Shown here: piece by piece, positions 58,117 to 64,000 of the stretch
How the letters are laid out: every line of letters starts with the position of its first letter
How positions within the stretch are numbered: position 1 is the first letter of the stretch
Source of the DNA: Streptomyces sp. NBC_01669
GTDB lineage: Bacteria; Actinomycetota; Actinomycetes; Streptomycetales; Streptomycetaceae
Direction: 5' to 3'
Assembly: GCF_026339735.1 (NCBI RefSeq)
Contig: NZ_JAPEQG010000001.1
Span: 8,431,001 to 8,495,000, forward strand
DNA: 64,000 bases
Notes under the pieces: generated by a model
Databases searched by the model: none
Told to the model about the DNA's origin: nothing
The model's input: only the letters and a program-made list of their open reading frames with translations
Translations under genes and position numbers: made by a program

Positions 58117-59375
58117 GATGTCACCCCATTCGGAATTGGCAGACTGGCGGCGACCGCCGTTCCCTCGCCGATCGCGGACTCGACGGTGAGCGCGCCGCCC
58201 AGCTCCTCTATCCGCTGGCGCATCCCGAAGAGCCCGAAGCCGCCACGGGAGTCCTGTAGGGGCAGCTCCGGATCGAAGCCCTTGCCGTCGTCGAAGACAT
58301 CGAGCGTCACCCGGTCGTCCAGGTAGCAGAGGCTCACCACGCACCTCTCGGCGTGCGCGTGCCCGCGCACATTGGCCAGCGCCTCCTGGGTCAGCCGCAG
58401 TAGCGCCACATCGCACTCGGCACCCAGCGGGTACGGCTCCCCGTGCAGATGGAAAGCGGTGCTGAGACCGTCCTCGGCACTCCGGTCGACCAGTCGGCGC
58501 AACGCCTCGGGCAGGGGCGTCTCGACCAGGGGCGGCGGGCTCAGTTCGTACAGGAAGCGCCGGCACTCGGCGAGGTTCGCCGTCGCGACCTCGGTGGCCG
58601 CGGCGGTCCGCTCCTGCGCCAGGGATGCGTCCGGTGGCAGCGCGGCGTCGGTGGCGCGCAACAGCATGATCACGCTCGAGAGGCCCTGCGCGACCGTGTC
58701 GTGTATCTCCCGGGCCAGCCGCTGGCGTTCGGCGAGCCGGCCGGCCTCCCGCTGCGACTCCGCCAGCGCGTCCCGGGTGACGACCAGCTCAGCGATGAGC
58801 GCCTTGCGGGCCTGGCTCTCCCGGTACAGCGACTGGTACCCGAGCAGCGTCAGCGTGGAGACCAGCGCGCCCAGCAGCGGTCCGGCCACCTGGGGGATCC
58901 CCAGCGCGCCGGCCTCCGCTCCCTTGGCGGCGACCACGATGGCGGTCCCCAGAGCGACGGCCACGACCGCCAGCCGCAGCGGCAGGTGCAGGACATACAG
59001 TGCGAACAGCGGGAACCCCAGCCAGCCGAACCCCGAACTGAACGCCATGAGGCAGGTCCATACCGCGGTCAGCGCGCCAAGCCAGCGCAGCGCACGGCCC
59101 GGGTTCCCTCCGGTTATGTCGACGGACTCGGTGGGTTCCTCGCGACGTCGAGAGTCGGCAGGCCTGGCAGGGCCGGCGAATCCCACCGCGTACGTGGCGG
59201 CGAGGAGCACGGACAGGGCGGCCACGATGGACGTGTCCTGGCTCGGCACAGCCGTGCCTGGACCGATCACGATCAGGAGGGCAGCGACGAGCGAGGAAAC
59301 GAACAAGCCGTTCAGTGCATGCCGCAGCGTCGGCGGCATGGCGCACGCCGCCCCTCTGGGCTGCCCAATCCTCAT
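58113..59375 (-). CDS. Sensor histidine kinase (HisKA_3/NarL-type)
   Basis: The 420-residue membrane kinase has about five N-terminal helices (LFVSSLVAALLIVIGPG, VVAVALGTAIVVAAKGAEAG, LLGALVSTLTLLGYQSLY). A coiled linker (ARKALIAELVVTRDALAESQ) precedes the HisKA_3 site RLAREIHDTVAQGLSSVIML, holding the phosphorylated His. The HATPase_c domain is seen as LTQEALANVRGHA (N box), VFDDGKGF (G1) and GGFGLFGMRQRIEELGG (G2). It lacks an extracellular sensor domain, so it probably senses through the membrane. It forms a two-component system with the overlapping response regulator gene. Confidence 0.93.
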   Translation of the reverse strand: MRIGQPRGAACAMPPTLRHALNGLFVSSLVAALLIVIGPGTAVPSQDTSIVAALSVLLAATYAVGFAGPARPADSRRREEPTESVDITGGNPGRALRWLGALTAVWTCLMAFSSGFGWLGFPLFALYVLHLPLRLAVVAVALGTAIVVAAKGAEAGALGIPQVAGPLLGALVSTLTLLGYQSLYRESQARKALIAELVVTRDALAESQREAGRLAERQRLAREIHDTVAQGLSSVIMLLRATDAALPPDASLAQERTAAATEVATANLAECRRFLYELSPPPLVETPLPEALRRLVDRSAEDGLSTAFHLHGEPYPLGAECDVALLRLTQEALANVRGHAHAERCVVSLCYLDDRVTLDVFDDGKGFDPELPLQDSRGGFGLFGMRQRIEELGGALTVESAIGEGTAVAASLPIPNGVTS

Positions 59376-59774
59376 CCGCGCCTCACTCCTGGTTCACTTC
59401 AGGCGGTCAGCGTTGAGACTAAGCCGTGCACCGGTTCGGGGTCGTGTCCATCGTTCGGTTGACTTGGGAGGGTGCTTGATCCTTGATCGCCCTTGAATGC
59501 AATGGTTCTCGAGGCGGATGGCGGCCGCAGAGAAGTGGCCTGCCGGGGCTGATGTGCTAGATGGGGGAGAGCGATTCGAACACTGCGCCCGTCTTTCCTC
59601 GCCTTCCTCCTGTCTCATCACAGGTCGCCTCGATCCTCCGCAACTGCCACCGACGCGACGTCAGCTATCCGGGCAAAGCAGGCCGTTCGCGGTACCGGCC
59701 CGGCCCTGGAAGATGCCGCTGAGGATCTCGAGAGGCGCGGCAGTGTCGACATCGTGGGGCGATAGGTTCGGACC
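59376..59774. other. Intergenic region upstream of the kinase gene
   Basis: About 400 bases with no gene I can support. It should hold the promoter of the kinase/response regulator pair at the left edge. Frames on both strands show no recognisable family. Confidence 0.4.
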
Positions 59775-60035
59775 ATGACAACCGAAGGTTCCTGGTAGGT
59801 CCTGGTCGAGGAGAACATCGAGTCGCGCGAGCCGGCGGGCGACGGCTGCGCCGCCATCCCCCGTTGGCAGGTGACCAGCGGCCGGCCGGGTACTCCCGCG
59901 CGGGCGGTTTACCGTGCCGCCGAAGGATCGTGGCTGACCGTCGTCCGGCGCGGAACGGACAACTGGCACTTCCGGGTCACCGCAGCCGAGTTGGTGCACA
60001 CGCAGGAGTACGTGCACGCACCGCGCTACCGAGGC
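59775..60035 (+). pseudogene. Decayed hypothetical protein gene with in-frame stop
   Basis: From ATG 59775 the frame reads MTTEGSW, then TAG (59796-59798), then VLVEENIESREPAGDGC, WQVTSGRPGT, AVYRAAEGSWLTVVRRGTDN and WHFRVTAAELVHTQEY. The second half resembles small Streptomyces proteins of unknown function containing an RxYRxxxxSWxVxVxG...FHFRVxxAELV pattern. The stop inside the eighth codon makes it a probable pseudogene, although the frame stays open to 60308. Confidence 0.5.
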
Positions 60036-60300
60036 GATGCCTCGGCAGCGCGGACGGCCCAGCCCATGACCGGACCGGACTCCGAGTCAGCCGCCTGCAG
60101 CGTCGATGCGGAGGACTGCGACGAGGTGTTGGGGTCGTTGGTGAGGATGTTCTTGGGTGTCGTCCGTGCTCGACGGATCGCCTCCGACCTCGTTGTACAC
60201 CAGCTCTGCGAGCAGATAGGCGGACAGGTCGTATTTCTGCGCTGCATTCCACCGTCTGAAATCCACCCTCCGCCGCACGCCCGCTGGAAGGATTCCGGCC

Positions 60301-60561
60301 ATGACTGACAGCGCCCCGGGCCAGCAGGCCCGCGAATTGCTCACCAAGGCATCCCAGCACCCGATCGCCAGCCCCCAGCGCGACGCCCTGGTGGCCGAAG
60401 CCGCCGTGTGGGCACGGCTGGAGCACGCAGCCAGCATGGACAAGTACACGGCCGCAGCAGTCGATATCGAGTCCGCACTGGCCTCCCTCGCTGCCCCCGT
60501 GCAGAAACTCGGCAGCGAGGTCGGTGATCTGACCGAACGCATCAAGCTCGCCCAGAAGTGA
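60301..60561 (+). CDS. Small helical hypothetical protein
   Basis: This 86-residue protein is strongly helical (APGQQARELLTKASQHPIAS, RDALVAEAAVWARLEHAASM, ASLAAPVQKLGSEVGDLTER). The C-terminal half could form a coiled coil. GGAAGG lies 8 bases before the ATG. I do not recognise a named family. It is flanked by two decayed genes, so it may be a survivor of a lost locus. Confidence 0.6.
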   Translation: MTDSAPGQQARELLTKASQHPIASPQRDALVAEAAVWARLEHAASMDKYTAAAVDIESALASLAAPVQKLGSEVGDLTERIKLAQK

Positions 60562-60652
60562 GCGGCCACGCCTCCGGCAGCGGGGCAGGAGTGCGGCGTT
60601 CGGCGATCGTCATGGCACCACGAACACGCCCTGTTCAGGCGCCGCCGGCGGG

Positions 60653-61090
60653 TCAGGCCGCAGCCAGGCGGCGAGGGGCCCGGGTGTCGGCGTCGGTGCG
60701 TTCGAAATGGAAGATGTCGGGGGTGCTCCGGATGTGCTCGGGGGCGACGGATGTGGGGATGACGACATTGCCCAGCCGTAGGTGCTGGCGCAGGATGACC
60801 TGCGCGGGGGTCTTGCCGGGGCGTTCGGCCACGGTGGTGGTCGCCCGATCCCTGAGCAGGGCTCCCTGAGCGAGCGGGCTCCAGCTCGGTAGCGATGCGG
60901 TGTTGGGCGCGGAAGGCGCCCAGCTTGCTCTGCTGGACCCGAGGGGGCAATTCGATCTGATCGACGGCGGGGGCGCTGTTGTTGTGCTCCAGTCGGTGTT
61001 GCACGTGCGCGAGCTGGAAGTCGGACACTTCGTCACGCTCCGGGGCACCGCGCCGGACAGCGCCGACAACAGCGTCTCCCGGACGATCAC
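60653..61090 (-). pseudogene. Aldo/keto reductase remnant, frameshifted
   Basis: Two minus-strand frames complement each other. The first reads SDFQLAHVQHRLEHNNSAPA and VDQIELPPRVQQSKLGAFRA; after a frameshift near 60870-60890 it continues SWSPLAQGALLRDRA, ERPGKTPAQVILRQHLRLGN, VVIPTSVAPEHIRS. These are the C-terminal third of an aldo/keto reductase (the WSPLAQG and GNVVIPKS motifs bind NADPH). The N-terminal two thirds, including the catalytic Tyr and Lys, are missing. Confidence 0.8.
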
Positions 61091-61195
61091 CCGGGCCTTC
61101 GGCCTGCGCTGACGTCATCGGCGGAGTACCTACCGGGTGGGGTCGAAGCCGGAGGCGTTCCGCCCGTTACTCGCGCCAGGCCGGCGTTCGCTTGC

Positions 61196-62425
61196 TCAGT
61201 TCGGGTCGGCCGACGTGAAGGTGACGGGCAGCCGCTCGGGGCCGCGCAGCCCGCCCGGTCGCCACTGCAGCTCGCCGGGCGGCACGGCCAGGGTGAGGTG
61301 GTGAAGGCGACGCAGGGCAGTGCCGATGGCGATCTGGCCCTCGAGCCGGGCCAGCGGCGCCCCCAGGCAGTAGTGGATGCCGTGCCCGAACGCGAGGTGA
61401 GCATTGTCCTGTCGGGTGATGTCCAGGCGATCGGGTTCGGAGAACCGTGCCGGGTCGCGGTCGGCGATGGCGGAGGCGACCAGCACGGTCGCACCGCGCG
61501 GGATGGCCACGCCCGCGATGGAGACGTCCTCGCGCGCGAACCGCGCGATCCCGGGGCTGACCGGTCCGTCGTAGCGAAGGAACTCCTCGATCGCGCCCGG
61601 CAGAAGCGCCGGATCTTTCCGCAGCATCTGAAGCTGGTCGGGGTGGGCGAGCAGCGCGGCGATGCCGCTGCCGATCAGGTTGACCGTGGTGATGTATCCG
61701 GCCACCAGCAGCAGGAAGGCCATGGCGATCAGCTCGTCCTCGTCCAGCCGGTGCTCCTCGTCCCGGGTGGCGATCAGCGCACTGAGCAGGTCGTCCCCGG
61801 GCCGGGCTCGTTTGGCCTCCAGGAGCCTGGTCAGGTACGAGTGCATCTGCCGCCACGCCGCGTCCATCCGGGCCGGGTCCGGCAGCTCCGCCCCTTGCAG
61901 GATCATGTCGTCGGTCCACCGCTGGAAGTCGTGCCGGTCGGCCACGGGCACCCCGAGCAATTCGCTGATCACCGTGACCGGAAGCGGCAGCGCGAAGTCC
62001 TCGACGAGGTCGGCGTTGCCGACCGGCACGATCGCGTCGAGCAGTCCGTCGGTGATGGCCTGGACACGAGGCCGCAGCTCGGCCACCCTGCGCGCCGTGA
62101 ACGCACTGGAGACCAGGCGGCGCAGGCGGGTGTGGTCGGGCGGGTCGGAGCGGAGCATGTTGCGCAGTACGGACTCGCGTTCGGTCGCGGGCAGCCGCTG
62201 CAGGAGGCGCGGATCCGACGCGTCACGGACGTCGCTGCTCAACCGGGGGTCGGACAGAGCCACGATGCCATCCTCGTAGCGCGTGACCAGCCAGGCTTCC
62301 AGGCCGCCGGCGATGACGGCGCGCCGTACCGGGCCGTCCTCGCGCAGCTGTCGGTAGAGCGGGAAGGGGTCTGCCACGAAGGCCGGGTCGGCGTAGGGCA
62401 GAAGGACCGGCTGCTGGCTCATCAT
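61196..62425 (-). CDS. Cytochrome P450 with atypical I-helix
   Basis: The 409-residue class I bacterial P450 has the heme loop AFGHGIHYCLGAPLARLEGQ (thiolate Cys in HYCLGAPLAR) and the ExxR helix AIEEFLRYDGPV. RFAREDVSIAGVAIPRGATV follows as the K'-strand, and SDPPDHTRLRRLVSSAFTAR is the C-helix. The I-helix oxygen-activation motif reads AGYITT (residues 242-247) instead of the usual AGHETT, with Ile replacing the conserved acidic residue while both threonines remain. It is divergent from an FAD monooxygenase gene; no ferredoxin gene is adjacent. Likely role: hydroxylation in a specialised metabolite or catabolic pathway. Confidence 0.94.
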   Translation of the reverse strand: MMSQQPVLLPYADPAFVADPFPLYRQLREDGPVRRAVIAGGLEAWLVTRYEDGIVALSDPRLSSDVRDASDPRLLQRLPATERESVLRNMLRSDPPDHTRLRRLVSSAFTARRVAELRPRVQAITDGLLDAIVPVGNADLVEDFALPLPVTVISELLGVPVADRHDFQRWTDDMILQGAELPDPARMDAAWRQMHSYLTRLLEAKRARPGDDLLSALIATRDEEHRLDEDELIAMAFLLLVAGYITTVNLIGSGIAALLAHPDQLQMLRKDPALLPGAIEEFLRYDGPVSPGIARFAREDVSIAGVAIPRGATVLVASAIADRDPARFSEPDRLDITRQDNAHLAFGHGIHYCLGAPLARLEGQIAIGTALRRLHHLTLAVPPGELQWRPGGLRGPERLPVTFTSADPN

Positions 62426-62440
62426 GCCTCCCAGAAGGAT

Positions 62441-62456
62441 CCGTGAATCTTCACGG
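62441..62456. promoter_or_regulatory. Palindrome in the P450/monooxygenase divergent promoter
   Basis: CCGTGAATCTTCACGG has perfect 7-base arms around TC, placed 16 bases upstream of the P450 start in the 102-base gap it shares with the monooxygenase gene. It could serve as an operator for both genes; no regulator gene is adjacent. Confidence 0.5.
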
Positions 62457-62527
62457 CAGATTTGCAGGTTTTGATGGTATATGTCCCAGTGAGGGATACC
62501 GGGATTTCACCGAGGGCAGGGGCTGCG

Positions 62528-63760
62528 ATGGAACGGACCACGTGCTGTGTTGTGGGCGGCGGCCCCGCCGGAATGGTCCTCGGCCTGCTGCTGGCCCGGG
62601 CCGGAGTAGCGGTCACGGTCCTGGAGAAGCACGGCGACTTCCTGCGCGACTTCCGCGGCGACACGGTGCATCCGTCCACCCTGGCGCTGCTGGACGACCT
62701 CGGCCTGGCGGAGCGGTTTGCCCGTCTGCCGCAACGGCGGGTGACGACGGTCCAGTTGCCGCTCGGCCCTGACCGTTCGCTGGTCACCGTCGGAGACATC
62801 GGCACGCTGCGGGGCCCCTACAACTACGTGGCGATGGTGCCGCAGTGGGACCTGCTCGACCTCCTCGCGGACGAGGCCGCTCGAGAGCCGTCGTTCTCCG
62901 TGCGGATGAGCACCGAGGCGACTTCCTTCCTGGTGGAGCGCGGACGGGTCACGGGGGTGCGGTACCGCACCCCCGACGGCCGCACCGGCGAACTGCGGGC
63001 CACCCTCACGGTGGCCTGCGACGGCCGGGGCTCGCTGGCCCGGTCTCGGCCCGAACTGGGCCTGCGGAGATTCACCTGCCCCATGGACGCCTGGTGGTTC
63101 CGACTGCCACGGCGCGAGGGCGATCCGCACGGGCTCGTGGGAGGCGTCGGCGAGGGGTTCCTCACCGCCATGATCGACCGCGGGGACTACTGGCAGTGCG
63201 CGGCGCTGATCCCCAAGGGGACCGATGCCGAGCGCCGTGCCGCCGGTCTTGAGCGGTTCATGGCCGACTTCTCGGCCGGCGTTCCCTGGCTCGGGGACCG
63301 GGTGCACGGGCTGCGGTCGTGGGACGAGGTGAAGATGCTCGACGTACGGCTCGACCGCCTCCGGCGCTGGCACCGCCCGGGATTGCTGTGCATCGGTGAC
63401 GCGGCGCACGCGATGTCCCCGGTCTTCGGTATCGGCATCAACCTTGCTGTCGAAGACGCCGTCGCCACCGCCCGGTATCTCGTCGAGCCGCTGCGCAGGG
63501 GTACGGTCGGTCTGGCGGACGTACGCGCCGTACAGCGCCGGCGGTGGCCGACCACAGCCGCGACGCAGGCGCTGCAGCGATTCGCCCACGCGCGGGTCAT
63601 CGCACCCGTACTGGAGGGACGCCCGCCCTTCGGTAACGCCAAGCGGTCACAGCGGATGGCCGAACTGTTGACCACCTCGCGGTGGCTCAAGCGAGTGCCG
63701 GCGTACTTCATCGCCTACGGCGCGGTACGCGAGCGTCCACCCACCGCGTCCATGCGATGA
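62528..63760 (+). CDS. FAD-dependent aromatic monooxygenase (PHBH-like)
   Basis: The 410-residue flavoprotein has the GxGxxG fold at its start (CCVVGGGPAGMVLGLLLARA), the FAD/NADPH-linked VACDGRGSLARSR (DG motif), and the second FAD motif LCIGDAAHAMSPVFGIGINL (GD motif). This layout is shared by p-hydroxybenzoate hydroxylase-type group A monooxygenases. The start at 62528 was chosen for a GGCAGGGG ribosome site and the family N-terminus; the frame is open upstream. It is divergent from the P450, so the two probably oxidise the same scaffold in a small pathway. Confidence 0.92.
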   Translation: MERTTCCVVGGGPAGMVLGLLLARAGVAVTVLEKHGDFLRDFRGDTVHPSTLALLDDLGLAERFARLPQRRVTTVQLPLGPDRSLVTVGDIGTLRGPYNYVAMVPQWDLLDLLADEAAREPSFSVRMSTEATSFLVERGRVTGVRYRTPDGRTGELRATLTVACDGRGSLARSRPELGLRRFTCPMDAWWFRLPRREGDPHGLVGGVGEGFLTAMIDRGDYWQCAALIPKGTDAERRAAGLERFMADFSAGVPWLGDRVHGLRSWDEVKMLDVRLDRLRRWHRPGLLCIGDAAHAMSPVFGIGINLAVEDAVATARYLVEPLRRGTVGLADVRAVQRRRWPTTAATQALQRFAHARVIAPVLEGRPPFGNAKRSQRMAELLTTSRWLKRVPAYFIAYGAVRERPPTASMR

Positions 63761-64000
63761 GCCCCTGCTCCTGGCCTGACCTGGCCCGGCCCCGTCCTCG
63801 CTTCTGGCCCACGGACCCCTCAATACGTCCGCGGCCCGGCCACCGAAGCGGGGCCGGACGACACCAATGAGGGCGCGATCGCCCGCGTCCCGGGAACGCG
63901 GGACGTGCCGGCCGGGCTGGAACACGCGGCTTCCGGTATCCCGGCCTGCAGCCAGGGAGCGGAGACTGATCTGGTCACCCGCCCGTCCCCCATTGTGGCG

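Noticed and set aside
63761..64000. A gene at the right edge of the window
   Set aside because: The last 240 bases have open shadow frames but no start, ribosome site or family similarity.

Overview
This is high-GC actinobacterial DNA, almost certainly a Streptomyces chromosome or a close relative. The evidence is third-position G/C codon bias, GTG starts, GGAGG-type ribosome sites, a SigB/F/G-type sigma factor, OsdR/DevR-like stress boxes, BlaI/M56 and DhaKLM modules, and several gene families typical of Streptomyces. The mix of accessory metabolism, insertion-sequence debris and many decayed genes suggests a chromosome arm or another variable region. No rRNA, tRNA or CRISPR array was seen.

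Layout. 0-11 kb: end of a beta-hydroxyacid dehydrogenase-type gene, a SnoaL-like protein, an exported sulfite-oxidase-type molybdoenzyme beside a metX 3' remnant, a stress sigma factor, a cupin/XRE regulator, an oxidoreductase/acetyltransferase pair, a membrane SpoIIE phosphatase behind two stress boxes, and a TetR-SDR-ADH operon. 11-17 kb: a wreckage zone. It holds an IS5-type transposase fragment, a structured hairpin, two FG-GAP (integrin-like) genes (one reduced to its tail, one split cleanly by a TnpB element), a methyltransferase and an IS200-type TnpA fragment. 17-21.5 kb: BASS transporter, a DedA/PAP2/PAP2 membrane lipid operon and a BlaI/M56 pair. 21.5-30 kb: a cellulase remnant, an MFS exporter, a NUDIX hydrolase, a very large secreted phosphodiester glycosidase/metallophosphoesterase and the dihydroxyacetone kinase operon dhaK-dhaL-dhaM.

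30-43 kb is a molybdenum-cofactor island. Two Cys-type FdhF/YdeP molybdoenzymes, FdhD, an MFS carrier and a LysR regulator lie with moaA, a DUF6457 gene, moaD, moaE and a FUSC membrane protein. moaA-moaD-moaE supply molybdopterin, FdhD sulfurates the cofactor and the FdhF proteins use it; no FeS or cytochrome subunit of a classical formate dehydrogenase is present. 43-47 kb: an intact DDE insertion sequence whose target duplication provides the transposase stop codon, an encapsulin-shell pseudogene, a DUF1345 protein and an inositol-phosphatase-like protein.

47-59.4 kb is a secreted-protease block. It has a TrmB/LuxR hybrid regulator, a lipoprotein, two giant subtilisins and a two-component pair whose response regulator carries an unusual loop insertion. 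The lipoprotein is homologous to the C-terminal domain of one subtilisin, while the other subtilisin lacks that domain; this split is the most unusual arrangement in the window. 59.4-64 kb: decayed sequence including an aldo/keto reductase pseudogene, then a divergent cytochrome P450/FAD monooxygenase pair suggestive of specialised metabolism. All functional names come from reading motifs by eye; no database search was run.
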